DNA from: CAYYAQ01 sp964469555
Lineage (GTDB): Bacteria > Planctomycetota > UBA1135 > UBA2386
DNA: 45,731 nt
Assembly: GCA_964469555.1 (NCBI GenBank)
Contig: CAYYAQ010000022.1
Location: 1 to 45,731 of the forward strand
Direction of reading: 5' to 3'
The position numbers were made by a program, and so were the translations under genes. Position 1 is the first letter of the stretch. Every line of letters starts with the position of its first letter. The notes under the pieces were generated by a model. That model ran no database searches and was not told the origin of the DNA. It saw only the letters and a program-made list of their open reading frames with translations. This document shows, piece by piece, positions 1-8,579 of the stretch.

Positions 1-1
1 G

Positions 2-1291
2 CCGGAGGACCTCTTCGGCGTGAGCTTCAACTTGAGCTACGCGGCGGTCATCGGGCTCGCTCTCTCCGGCGGGTTGCGTGGCAAGAGCTTCACCGACCGC
101 TGGATCATCGGACCGATCAAGTGCTCGACGTGGGCGACGTTGTGCACCACGCCGTTCACGCTTTGGTACTTTGGACGGTTCGCACCGTGGACGATCGTCG
201 CGACGCCACTCTTGAGCCCGATCGTCGCCGGCATGCTCGGGCTCGCACTCATGGCTACCTGCGTGGCGCCGCTCCTGCCGTGGCTGGCCGCGGCGATCGC
301 CTGGCCGCTCGCCGGATTGTCGACCGTGTACTGCGCGGCGATCCGGTGCACCGCGGAGCTGCCATTCACCCCCATCTTCGCGTCGACCAGACCCGAGTGG
401 ATCGTGGTCGCGGTGTCGCTCTGGCTCGGCGTGTCCTGCATCGTGGCCCTGCGTTCCCGCCGAGGTGCCCTGGCCTTGTGCGCAGCCCTCTCCGTCCCCC
501 ACTTCCTGCCACCACGCGTCCCACCGCAAGTCGGTCTCTCGTTGCTCGCCGTGGGACACGGACACGCCGGACTACTGCGCTTGCGCGACGGCACGCACGT
601 GCTCGTCGACTGCGGCAGCCTGGGCAACCCGCGGCGGGCGGCGCGATCCGTCGCGGACAGTCTGCTGCCGCGGCGAAGGTTGGAGTTCCTGATCCTGACG
701 CACGGAGACTTCGATCACGTCGGGGGAGTCCTTCCCCTGGTGGACCGAGTCCGCATCGAGTGTGCGCTGTTGCCTGTTGAGATGCGGAACACGGACACCG
801 CAGACGCACTCCGCGCACAGGGATGCACGGTGACACTTCTCGAGCCCGGCGCGAGGCGCGCCCTCCATTGTGACGTGTTCGTACACCGACCGTCCACGAC
901 AGCCGAGAACCGCAACGACGACAGCGCCTGGGTCCACGTGGAGTTCGGCAACTTCCGTGCGGTGCTGACCGGAGACGCGCTCGAAGCGGCCACCGGGGAC
1001 TGGCTCAGCAGCGACCTCGCGTCGCCAGCAGACGTGCTCGTGCTCCCCCACCATGGTCGGCCACACGGTGCGATCACGCGGTTGTTGTCGAAGGTCCGGC
1101 CACGAGTGGCTCTGGTCTCGTCGTCGGGATCGGACGGCTTCTCGGCACAGGGAGTTCTCGCCCGTCGAGCTGGATGTGACGTACTGCACACCGGGCTCGA
1201 CGGAAACGTCCACGTTCTCGCGACGGAACCACCGACCGTGCTGGCGGAACGACCGCGTCGGTTGTTCTCCGGATCTCACCGCAAGGATTGA
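2..1291 (+). CDS. comEC: ComEC/Rec2-family DNA uptake protein, 3' part
   Basis: The reading frame is open to the left edge and starts upstream, so only the C-terminal ~430 residues are present. The first visible residues (PEDLFGVSFNLSYAAVIGLAL) match the conserved end of the ComEC 'competence' membrane domain. Hydrophobic helices follow to about residue 150. A metallo-beta-lactamase-like domain then carries THGDFDHVGG (H-x-D-x-D-H metal site, near nt 700-730), an LTGDAL strand and LPHHG. In known ComEC proteins the membrane domain forms the channel that brings single-stranded DNA into the cytoplasm, and the MBL-like domain is thought to act on the incoming strand. No other competence gene is in the window. 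The family call is firm; that the cell is transformable is inference. Confidence 0.88.
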   Translation, partial: PEDLFGVSFNLSYAAVIGLALSGGLRGKSFTDRWIIGPIKCSTWATLCTTPFTLWYFGRFAPWTIVATPLLSPIVAGMLGLALMATCVAPLLPWLAAAIAWPLAGLSTVYCAAIRCTAELPFTPIFASTRPEWIVVAVSLWLGVSCIVALRSRRGALALCAALSVPHFLPPRVPPQVGLSLLAVGHGHAGLLRLRDGTHVLVDCGSLGNPRRAARSVADSLLPRRRLEFLILTHGDFDHVGGVLPLVDRVRIECALLPVEMRNTDTADALRAQGCTVTLLEPGARRALHCDVFVHRPSTTAENRNDDSAWVHVEFGNFRAVLTGDALEAATGDWLSSDLASPADVLVLPHHGRPHGAITRLLSKVRPRVALVSSSGSDGFSAQGVLARRAGCDVLHTGLDGNVHVLATEPPTVLAERPRRLFSGSHRKD

Positions 1292-1349
1292 CCAAAGGCG
1301 TACGTGAAAACGCCGATAGCCGCTGTTAGCGCGATTCCGATAACTCGGC

Positions 1350-3239
1350 ATGGAGACACAGAGGACAACGGTGCCGAAAGACCTTCGGGCTGTCGTCATC
1401 GATTGGACTGGTGCCAGGTCCGAGGGCAAGATCACGACCCTCGGCACCGACCGTGTCTTCCTGCGGTTCGCGACGGAAAAGGCCCCAGTGTTGGGACTCG
1501 GAGAGACAGTCCAACTGGAATTCTCCAACTTGAAGAGCGATCGCAGTCTCGCCGCGAAATCGGTAGCGATTGGACGGGTCGAACTCGACGGGTTGCGTCA
1601 GTACGAGTTCAAGTTCGTCGATCCAGAAGAGTTGTGGTTGCGCCATGACAGCGAGCTGCCCGACATCTTCTTTCTGCAGCGGGGCGCGGCGATCCCGCAC
1701 GACGTCATCATCCCCGTTCTCATCACGACGGAGGACGGCGCCGTCTCACTCCGCGGTCAGCTGCGCGACATCTCGTCGGAGGGAATGGCGGTCATCGTGC
1801 GCGGCAACTCCGTGGAACCGCTGGCCACAGTAGATCACGTTCACCTCTCGTTCGAGCTCACGTCCGACCGCGATCCGATCTCGATCTTCGGTGTGATCCG
1901 CAAGCGGAGATTGTCCACCGGCGGACACCGGTACAGCTTGGAGTTCGACCCACAACGGAGCAAGGACCTCACGGAGAGTTGCAATCGTATCGACAGGTGG
2001 ATCACGCTCGAGCAACGGCGGACCCTGCGGGCACACGCGGCAAGCGGTCGACGACCCTCGAGAACGATCCAATCGAAGGTCTTCGCCGCGATGTGGCTCG
2101 TCACCCTGCTGTTCATCCTGGCTGTCGTGCTCGCCAACCTCCATGTTCAAGGCGGGTCCGCATCGGATGGGGACGCGGCGCCCGGGCTGTGGCTGTGGGT
2201 AGTCGGTGCCGGTGTCGCAGCGAGCGTGGTCAGCTTCCTGGTCAGCCGCGGGATCGCCCGTTCGCTGTCAAGCCCCATGCAGGACCTGACGCGGGTGTCT
2301 TGCGAATTCGCCGAGGGCAACCTGGACGCGCCGGTGCCCGAACCCATGACGAAGGAAATGGCGGTTCTGTCGGGGTCATTCACGCGAATGGCGGAGCGGA
2401 TCCAACTGCTCATGATCGACGCCCACCAACAGGCCCAGGTCGTCGAGCAACAGTGGGCCGAGCTGAAGCTCTCCACAGCGAAGGAGGATTTCCTCGTCCT
2501 TGTCAGTCACGAACTCCGGACACCGTTGACGAGCATCATCTCGTTCACCGACATCCTGCTGACCTGCGGCAAAAACGAGGCTCCACACGTCCGCGAGGAG
2601 TTCCTGAGAGTCATCCGCCAACAGTCCGATCGACTCAACGGCCTGATCAGCCAACTCCTGGATCTCGCAAGGATCCAGGCGGGCACGCTGTCGTGGAACG
2701 TCTCCGAACTGGACCTCGCGGATATCGTCCGCCGAGGGGCGGAAGCAGTCCTCGACCCTCGCGACGGCTCACACGGGAGAGTCCAGACCGATGTGCCACA
2801 CCACCATTGCCGGTACAAAGGGGACGCGGAGCGCTTGCAGCACGTGGTCAGCAACCTCGTCGACAACGGTCGGAAGTTCTCTCCCGAGGGCGAGACGATC
2901 TCGATCTCACTCAAGTGCGTCGACGGCGGCTACGAGATCTGGGTCTCGGATCGCGGACGCGGCGTCAGGAACGAAGACAAGGAGCGCATCTTCGAGAAAT
3001 TCGTGCAGGTCGGCGACGTCATGACCGATCGACCACAGGGATCCGGACTCGGCCTGTCGGTCAGCCACGAGACCGTGAAGGCTCACGGCGGCAAGATCGC
3101 GTGCAGAGACAACGACTCGGGCCAAGGCGCGGTGTTCGTCGTGTTCCTGCCGATTCCGGACCCGGATTCTCCACGCCTCGTCGATGAGGGTTACCGCCGC
3201 AACTGGGCCAAACAGAGCAAGGCCATCGCCGTGCCGTAG
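1350..3239 (+). CDS. Sensor histidine kinase with two N-terminal PilZ-like domains and HAMP
   Basis: 629 residues. Order: PilZ-like domain (~8-95), second PilZ domain (~108-205) with a DISSEG motif (D140-x-S-x-x-G145), TM helix ~245-264, a loop of only ~15 residues, TM helix ~281-298, HAMP (~299-352), short coil, HisKA with SHELRTPL (phospho-acceptor H387), HATPase with N-box NLVDN (502-506), G1 DRGRG (534-538) and G2 GSGLGL (564-569). With almost no periplasmic loop, the input is probably cytoplasmic through the PilZ domains, a fold known for binding c-di-GMP. The usual RxxxR half of the binding motif is not visible (only R111 at the expected place), so ligand binding is uncertain. No response regulator is adjacent. 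The 3' end overlaps the convergent toroid gene by 49 nt. Confidence 0.85.
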   Translation: METQRTTVPKDLRAVVIDWTGARSEGKITTLGTDRVFLRFATEKAPVLGLGETVQLEFSNLKSDRSLAAKSVAIGRVELDGLRQYEFKFVDPEELWLRHDSELPDIFFLQRGAAIPHDVIIPVLITTEDGAVSLRGQLRDISSEGMAVIVRGNSVEPLATVDHVHLSFELTSDRDPISIFGVIRKRRLSTGGHRYSLEFDPQRSKDLTESCNRIDRWITLEQRRTLRAHAASGRRPSRTIQSKVFAAMWLVTLLFILAVVLANLHVQGGSASDGDAAPGLWLWVVGAGVAASVVSFLVSRGIARSLSSPMQDLTRVSCEFAEGNLDAPVPEPMTKEMAVLSGSFTRMAERIQLLMIDAHQQAQVVEQQWAELKLSTAKEDFLVLVSHELRTPLTSIISFTDILLTCGKNEAPHVREEFLRVIRQQSDRLNGLISQLLDLARIQAGTLSWNVSELDLADIVRRGAEAVLDPRDGSHGRVQTDVPHHHCRYKGDAERLQHVVSNLVDNGRKFSPEGETISISLKCVDGGYEIWVSDRGRGVRNEDKERIFEKFVQVGDVMTDRPQGSGLGLSVSHETVKAHGGKIACRDNDSGQGAVFVVFLPIPDPDSPRLVDEGYRRNWAKQSKAIAVP

Positions 3240-4924
3240 GTACGACCGAGTTCGTGGGAATCGATGAAGCAGCCGTCGATCTCCGGCAACTTCTTGACGA
3301 TCAGCACGCGTTGCCGAATCTCGACGAGATTCCGGATCTTCTCGTCTTCGATGGCGCGGATCGCCCGTGAGCGACCGAGCATGTCGAACCAGAAGAAGAA
3401 CCCGCCGTAGCCGTAACGACTCGCGTGGTCGTCGTACTTGCGCACGGAGTCCATCAGGTCGTGGTGCGTGAAGGACTTGGCGACCGCGCGCTCGAGATGT
3501 TTCTGCTCTGACCTGCCGAACTTCAGCAGAGCCAGTTCACACAGCGGCATGCGACCGGCGGCACCCTTGACGCTCGAACTCGGGCGGCGTCCGAAGCTGT
3601 AGGAGAACGACCCCGATTGGGCGCGGCAACGCATCAGGGCGTTGTTGCCGCGGCTCACCTTCGCGTCGTCCAGCTTGATCCCCAGCGACCTCGCCCGGTC
3701 CAGCGCGAACAACACATCGGCGCACACGAACGCGTTGGAGTATTCGTGAAACCAGCAACCGCTTCCCGGCTGCATGTCGAACATCTGCTTCACGACCTTC
3801 GTCAGGTGCTTCTTGATCTCGACGCACTTCGCCTTGTCGTCCTTCCGCAACTCCAGGAATCGGCAGAAGAAATACGTGCGGTAGATGTGCGCCCAGATCA
3901 GCTCATCGCGATCCTGGAAGTTGAGGTGCGCGTCATCGTTGATGTAGACGATCGCGCGGTCGAGCGCCTTTTGTATGCGTGAGGCGTCCTCCGCCACGGG
4001 CTGCGTGTTCAGCTCCTCGAGCAGCGCGCTCGCGATGATGGCCGTGCAAGCCGTGTAGACGTTCGGCAGGCTGTCGGTGCCGCCGAAGTCGTAGCGGCTG
4101 TCCTCCCACCCACCGTTCGCCAGCTGCATCCGGCAGAGGAAGTCGAGGCTGTTCTTGCGCAGGGTTTTCTCGGCGTACACCCCGTCCGGCGCTCGCGAAC
4201 CAGGCGCGGTTCCCGTCATGACAGAGGCGGGCAACGGCCTGAAAACCTCGAAGCCGAACCGGAACGGGCCGTGCCCCTCCGCTTCGGCGGCGGCCTTCCA
4301 GCCGAATGGATCGTCGGGATGGTCCTCGCCGATCTTCTTCCAGAGCGCGATCGCCTTGTCGGAAGCGCCGGACTCGAACAGCCTGACGCCAGCGAAGAAC
4401 TTCTTCTGTGCCGCGGACGGTTCTCCCTTCTCGGGGATCGCACGATTCGCCACACGCGCCAGCGGCGCCATCATCCACTCGGGGTGGAATGTGGTCAGCT
4501 GGTCCAGGCGCAGCAGTTCCTTGCCGTCGCCGGCGATAACGAGGTACCCGGGCTCGATGAACTTGTTCCGGGTGATCCCGTACTTCCGCGCATTTGCGCC
4601 CCGCGCCCACACTCGAACAGGAATGAACGACTCGTTGAGCAACTTGATCATCCGCGGCCAACTGAATGGTCCGGCCATCATGTAGCGATCGATCTCCGGC
4701 TTGCGATCCATGGGCGAGCCTGAGAGCGTCGGGATGTACCAGAACACGGGCTTCTTCGTCTCCGCACTCTCCTTCATCGCCGCGGCGACGTCCTCGCGCC
4801 ACTTCACAGCCGACCCGGCCTGGGCGGCGGTCTTGCTCGGTCGCGCACGTATCTTGCGGTTCGAGTTCTGGGCGACGAGCGTGGTCGCGAGCAGTGCGAA
4901 AGCGAGGAGCAAATAGCGATGCAT
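3191..4924 (-). CDS. Secreted thioredoxin-like / alpha-alpha-toroid fusion protein
   Basis: 577 residues from the ATG at 4924, chosen because it gives a clean signal peptide (MHRYLLLAFALLATTLVAQN). A longer frame to 5011 adds only an Arg/Pro-rich stretch. Residues ~41-160 look like a thioredoxin fold (KPVFWYIP strand; EPGYLVIAGDGKELLRL strand pair) but the CxxC site is absent. A short TPR-like segment follows (~171-215). From ~255 to the end is a helical repeat domain of the prenyltransferase/squalene-cyclase toroid type, with QLANGGW at 267-273. I see no DxDD acid motif, so terpene cyclase activity is unlikely. It probably serves as an extracytoplasmic binding or scaffold protein. A second toroid protein lies at 22965-24098. 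Function unknown. Confidence 0.75.
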   Translation of the reverse strand: MHRYLLLAFALLATTLVAQNSNRKIRARPSKTAAQAGSAVKWREDVAAAMKESAETKKPVFWYIPTLSGSPMDRKPEIDRYMMAGPFSWPRMIKLLNESFIPVRVWARGANARKYGITRNKFIEPGYLVIAGDGKELLRLDQLTTFHPEWMMAPLARVANRAIPEKGEPSAAQKKFFAGVRLFESGASDKAIALWKKIGEDHPDDPFGWKAAAEAEGHGPFRFGFEVFRPLPASVMTGTAPGSRAPDGVYAEKTLRKNSLDFLCRMQLANGGWEDSRYDFGGTDSLPNVYTACTAIIASALLEELNTQPVAEDASRIQKALDRAIVYINDDAHLNFQDRDELIWAHIYRTYFFCRFLELRKDDKAKCVEIKKHLTKVVKQMFDMQPGSGCWFHEYSNAFVCADVLFALDRARSLGIKLDDAKVSRGNNALMRCRAQSGSFSYSFGRRPSSSVKGAAGRMPLCELALLKFGRSEQKHLERAVAKSFTHHDLMDSVRKYDDHASRYGYGGFFFWFDMLGRSRAIRAIEDEKIRNLVEIRQRVLIVKKLPEIDGCFIDSHELGRTYGTAMALLCLAQLRR

Positions 4925-4931
4925 CGCGCGC

Positions 4932-4937
4932 AGTCTA
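4932..4937 (-). promoter_or_regulatory. Putative -10 element for a leaderless transcript
   Basis: TAGACT (TAnnnT pattern) lies 7 nt upstream of the ATG at 4924 on the minus strand, and no Shine-Dalgarno sequence is visible. This spacing would place the transcript start at or next to the start codon. No convincing -35 box. Confidence 0.3.
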
Positions 4938-5105
4938 GCCGGCGCCGTTCTTCGCGGGAATAAAGGTCTTGGTTGCCGCTCCCCCGCATCGGCGCAAACC
5001 GGTCTCTCCACGCGGCGACCGTGTCCGTAGGAGCACTAACCATGGGTATGGCCCCAGCGTTCTGGTATGAAGTGCGCCGCTCGACCACCTCCCCCTCAGA
5101 CCATC

Positions 5106-7235
5106 ATGAAGATCGCCTTCACGTTCCTCGCCGTCCTCATCCTCTCTCCGGCCCCGGACGAAGGCCAGTGGCTGCCGATCCAGATCCGCAACATGGACTG
5201 GAAGAAGCTCGAAGCCAAGGGCATGAAGATGACGAAGGACGAGTTCTGGCACCCGACGAAGGGTGGCGTGCTCTCCGCGGCGGTGCATCTCGGTGGCTGC
5301 ACCGCGTCGTTCGTCTCGGATGCGGGGCTCGTCGTCACGAACCACCACTGTGGGTTCGGCGCGATCCAGCGATTGAGCACCATCGAGAAGAACTACGTGC
5401 GCGACGGATTCGTCGCCAACTCGAGGGAGGAAGAGCTGCAGACAAACATGACCGTAGCCGTGGTCCGCAAGATCGAGGACGTGACGGAACTCGTGCACGC
5501 GGCCCAGGCGAAGGCCAAGAGCCCGGCAGAGCGGGTTCGCGCGACCAGGACGGTCACGCAATCACTGGTGGCGAAAGGGCAGCAGGAGCCGAACACGCGG
5601 TGCATGGTCGCTTCGTTCTTCGAAGGCCGCGAATACCATCTCTACTACCGCACGGTGCTCACCGACGTGCGCCTGGTCTACGCGCCTCCGCGCAGCGTCG
5701 GCGAGTACGGTGGCGAGGTCGACAACTGGGAGTGGCCGCGTCACACCGGCGACTTCTCGTTCTTCCGGGCGTACGCGTCGCCGGAGGGCAAGTCCCGCCG
5801 CTACCACAAGGACAACGTCCCGTTCAAGCCCGAGCACTACCTCGGAGTCTCACGGAAGGGAATTCACGAGGGCGACATGGTGCTGATCCTGGGCTATCCC
5901 GGAAGAACCGAGCGCTACCTCACCTCCACCGCAGTGGCCGACCGGCAGAGCATCTACTACCCGCTCCGTCATGAGCTTTTCACGAACATCATCCAGCGGA
6001 TCGAAGCGGCGTGCGAAGGCAGCGCGAAGATGAAGCTCGCGTTCTCGGGCACGGTCAAGAGCCTGGCGAACGTGCAGAAGAATGCGTTGGGCATGATCAA
6101 GGGTCTCGCGCGCAACGCGACTGTGCAACTCAAGATGGAACAAGAGGAACTGTTCACCGACTGGGTGCAGCAGGATGAAGGACGCCGCAAGAAGTACGGC
6201 ACGCTCCTGACAGATCTGAAGACCCTGGACGAGGCGGCGAACCGGAACACCCTGCGCAACCTGACGTTCGTCACCCTGATGAGTAGTCGCACCGGATCGT
6301 TCTTCCGCACGCTGGTCGATATGTCCCGGGCGATGTCGACGCAGCGCGTGCACAACGGGCTCGTTGCGGCAGTGTCGAACCCCGGAATCACCCGGCACTT
6401 GAAAACCATGCAGGCGCCGATCCTTGCGTACCTCATCGACGAGGTGAAGTCGCTGCCGGAGGAGCACCAACTCGCCGGATTCGCCGATTTCGCGACGGGT
6501 GACAAGGGCACACTCGCGGCGGTGCTCGCGGCGCTAAAGGACTCGAAGCTGACGACTCCCGAAGGACGGAGAGAGTTCTTGCGTGGTGGGAAGAAGGCTC
6601 TCGAAGCGAGCGATGATGCGCTCGTGCTCCTGGCCCGCGGGATGGTGAAGGAGTGGACGTCCTACGGCGCGAGGCTCACCGAGCAGACCGGCAAGCGCAT
6701 GATCATCGGTCGGCAGTGGATCGAAGCGCAACAGAAGTGGCGCGGGAAGTCCTTCTATCCGGACGCCAACAGCACGCTGCGCGTCGCCATCGCGAGCGTA
6801 AAGGGCTACGAGCCACGCGACGGCCTCTGGTGTCCCCCGCACACGACGGTCAAGGGCATCCTCGAGAAGGGCACCGGCGAGGAACCATTCAACGTCCCTG
6901 AAGCGCTGAAGAGGGCGGCCAAGAACCGCGAGTCGAGCGCGTTCTTCGACAAGAAGATCGGCGACGTGCCGGTCTGCTTCCTCGCGAACGGCGACACCAC
7001 CGGCGGCAACTCCGGCTCACCGGTGATCAACGGCAGTGGTGAGCTCGTCGGGCTCAACTTCGATCGCGCGTTCGAAAGCGTGAGTGGCGACTACGGCTGG
7101 AACAAGCAACGGTCCCGCAACATCAGCGTCGACATCCGTTTCGTGTTGTGGTTCCTGGAGCAAGTCGTCCCGGCCAGGCGCCTACTGGAGGAGATGGCCG
7201 AGGCGACAAACAGGCTGAAGAAGAAGCGACGGTAG
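5106..7235 (+). CDS. Secreted S46-family dipeptidyl-peptidase, DPP11-like specificity
   Basis: 709 residues, the usual size for peptidase family S46 (DPP7/DPP11). The ATG at 5106 gives a short signal peptide (MKIAFTFLAVLILSPAP). Chymotrypsin-type triad motifs are all present: VTNHHCG with His80/81, DNWEWPRHTGDF with acidic residues 206 and 216, and GGNSGSP with Ser636. Eighteen residues after the serine is Arg654 in FDRAFESVSGD. In P. gingivalis DPP11 the residue 18 after the catalytic serine (Arg673 after Ser655) selects Asp/Glu at P1, while DPP7 has Gly there. This enzyme should therefore release dipeptides from the N-terminus of peptides with an acidic second residue, in the periplasm. It is divergent from the toroid gene. 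No ribosome-binding site is visible. Confidence 0.92.
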   Translation: MKIAFTFLAVLILSPAPDEGQWLPIQIRNMDWKKLEAKGMKMTKDEFWHPTKGGVLSAAVHLGGCTASFVSDAGLVVTNHHCGFGAIQRLSTIEKNYVRDGFVANSREEELQTNMTVAVVRKIEDVTELVHAAQAKAKSPAERVRATRTVTQSLVAKGQQEPNTRCMVASFFEGREYHLYYRTVLTDVRLVYAPPRSVGEYGGEVDNWEWPRHTGDFSFFRAYASPEGKSRRYHKDNVPFKPEHYLGVSRKGIHEGDMVLILGYPGRTERYLTSTAVADRQSIYYPLRHELFTNIIQRIEAACEGSAKMKLAFSGTVKSLANVQKNALGMIKGLARNATVQLKMEQEELFTDWVQQDEGRRKKYGTLLTDLKTLDEAANRNTLRNLTFVTLMSSRTGSFFRTLVDMSRAMSTQRVHNGLVAAVSNPGITRHLKTMQAPILAYLIDEVKSLPEEHQLAGFADFATGDKGTLAAVLAALKDSKLTTPEGRREFLRGGKKALEASDDALVLLARGMVKEWTSYGARLTEQTGKRMIIGRQWIEAQQKWRGKSFYPDANSTLRVAIASVKGYEPRDGLWCPPHTTVKGILEKGTGEEPFNVPEALKRAAKNRESSAFFDKKIGDVPVCFLANGDTTGGNSGSPVINGSGELVGLNFDRAFESVSGDYGWNKQRSRNISVDIRFVLWFLEQVVPARRLLEEMAEATNRLKKKRR

Positions 7236-7252
7236 GGCGCCGTGAGCGGGGC

Positions 7253-7882
7253 TCACTTGCGCCGTCGCTTCTCGCGGTCCTGCTTCTTCCTCGTCGCTGT
7301 TTTCTTGAGGTTCGCCTTCCGGTCCGCCGCGCGGCGCCGTTGGTCCAGGCGATGAAACTCGCGACTGACTACCGGCGCCGTCTGTCCGGCGCGCGGGAAC
7401 GACCGTCCCCTGCCATCGATTCGACGGTTGAGGTCGTAGTACCGCCGACCGAGACCGGCGTACTCCGCGACATCAAAGTCGTCGTACTTCGCGAACGGCC
7501 AGTAGAGAATGCGCGCGTGCATCTGGGCGGACTGCTGGCACAGCTCCGCGCGGTGCATCCGGTAGAACATGTTCTTCTTCTGGATCAGCGTGCGCGAGTC
7601 GCCGCCCCACAGGCGATTCAGGGCCAGCGCGAAACGCAGCGCCCGCTCGAAGTCGATCGGGTGCCAGAATCCCGGCAGTACGTGGAGTACGTGCAGATCC
7701 TCCGTCAGCAGGAAGATCTGTACGTTGCGGGCACCGGCGCCGTTCGCCGGACCATCGATCCGAAGGCCCTGGAACTGGGCCACATCGCTCGGGATCCGGA
7801 CGTCGGTGGCAACTTGCTGCGCGGCAGCGAACTGGGTGAACAACGCGACGAGAATCGCGTGACGAATCGGAACACACAGCAT
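7253..7882 (-). CDS. Secreted hypothetical protein with basic C-terminus
   Basis: 209 residues. The ATG at 7882 is preceded by GAGGAG six nt upstream, which supports this start. The first ~21 residues form a signal peptide (MLCVPIRHAILVALFTQFAAAQ). The middle has no motif I recognise (LPGFWHPIDFERALRFALAL and RILYWPFAKYDDFD are distinctive). The last ~35 residues are Arg/Lys rich and end DREKRRRK, suggesting electrostatic binding to a polyanion or the envelope. It lies 46 nt downstream of hpt on the same strand and may be co-transcribed. It converges on the S46 peptidase with 17 nt between the stops. I do not recognise the family. Confidence 0.65.
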   Translation of the reverse strand: MLCVPIRHAILVALFTQFAAAQQVATDVRIPSDVAQFQGLRIDGPANGAGARNVQIFLLTEDLHVLHVLPGFWHPIDFERALRFALALNRLWGGDSRTLIQKKNMFYRMHRAELCQQSAQMHARILYWPFAKYDDFDVAEYAGLGRRYYDLNRRIDGRGRSFPRAGQTAPVVSREFHRLDQRRRAADRKANLKKTATRKKQDREKRRRK

Positions 7883-7928
7883 CGTGAACTCCTCGAGGGC
7901 GAGTCAGAGGGACTGCGTCACGAGACTC

Positions 7929-8468
7929 CTATCCGCCACCGAGCGCCCGGGTCTCTTCGTAGATTGCGATGCGATCGAGATCCCGGTAATCCCCGGCAAC
8001 GTCCATGCCAAAGCCGATGACGAACTCGTTCGGGATTTCGAACCCGACGAACTCCAACTCGACCTCGATCGTGCGCCGGCTCGGCTTGCTCAACAACGTG
8101 ATCACCGACACGTCGACGGCGCCACGCCCGAGAAAGTACTCCCGCAGCCGCGCCACGGTTCGCCCGGTGTCGACAATGTCCTCGATGAGAAGAAGCCGTC
8201 GCCCATTCACGTCGATCGCGTCGCCGCCCGTGACCGCGACGGAACCGCTGCTCTCCATCCCGCCGCCGTACGAACTGGCGCGGACCTCGTGCACTTCCAC
8301 CGGCCAGGAGAGATGCTGCATGAGAGCTTTCGAGAACACGCGGGCGCCCTCGATAACCGCGACCGTGCAAGGCTGAACGTCCGCGTAGCGAGCCGAGACA
8401 TCACGAGCGAGTTCGCTAATCCGGCTGGCAATCGTTTCGGAATCGATCAGGGTTCGGAAGTCATCCAT
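7929..8468 (-). CDS. hpt: Hypoxanthine (guanine) phosphoribosyltransferase
   Basis: 179 residues from ATG 8468, the normal length for bacterial HPRT. The PRPP-binding motif LLLIEDIVDTGRT sits at ~92-104 and the flexible-loop motif SSYGGGMESSG at ~65-75. FVGFEIPNEFVIGFGMD near the end is the usual purine-binding region. It converts hypoxanthine or guanine plus PRPP to IMP or GMP in the cytoplasm (purine salvage). The frame stays open well upstream of 8468, but that part is antisense to upp and lacks homology features. The gene is divergent from upp, giving paired purine and pyrimidine salvage. Confidence 0.93.
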   Translation of the reverse strand: MDDFRTLIDSETIASRISELARDVSARYADVQPCTVAVIEGARVFSKALMQHLSWPVEVHEVRASSYGGGMESSGSVAVTGGDAIDVNGRRLLLIEDIVDTGRTVARLREYFLGRGAVDVSVITLLSKPSRRTIEVELEFVGFEIPNEFVIGFGMDVAGDYRDLDRIAIYEETRALGGG

Positions 8469-8517
8469 GAACGGGTTCTGGCCTTTCGTCGTGGGACAAA
8501 CTGTGAAGAGAGGCCGA

Positions 8518-8545
8518 ATCATAGCAACGAACGCCGGTGTGTCGT
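8518..8545 (-). promoter_or_regulatory. Putative hpt promoter
   Basis: On the minus strand ACGACA (8545-8540) and TATGAT (8523-8518) are separated by 16 nt, giving a sigma-70-like pair about 50 nt upstream of the hpt start. A possible plus-strand -10 for upp (TACTCT, 8545-8550) abuts the -35, so the two divergent promoters would overlap. Pattern-based only. Confidence 0.4.
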
Positions 8546-8579
8546 ACTCTGTTCGGACAACTGGAACTTCGGAGCAACC

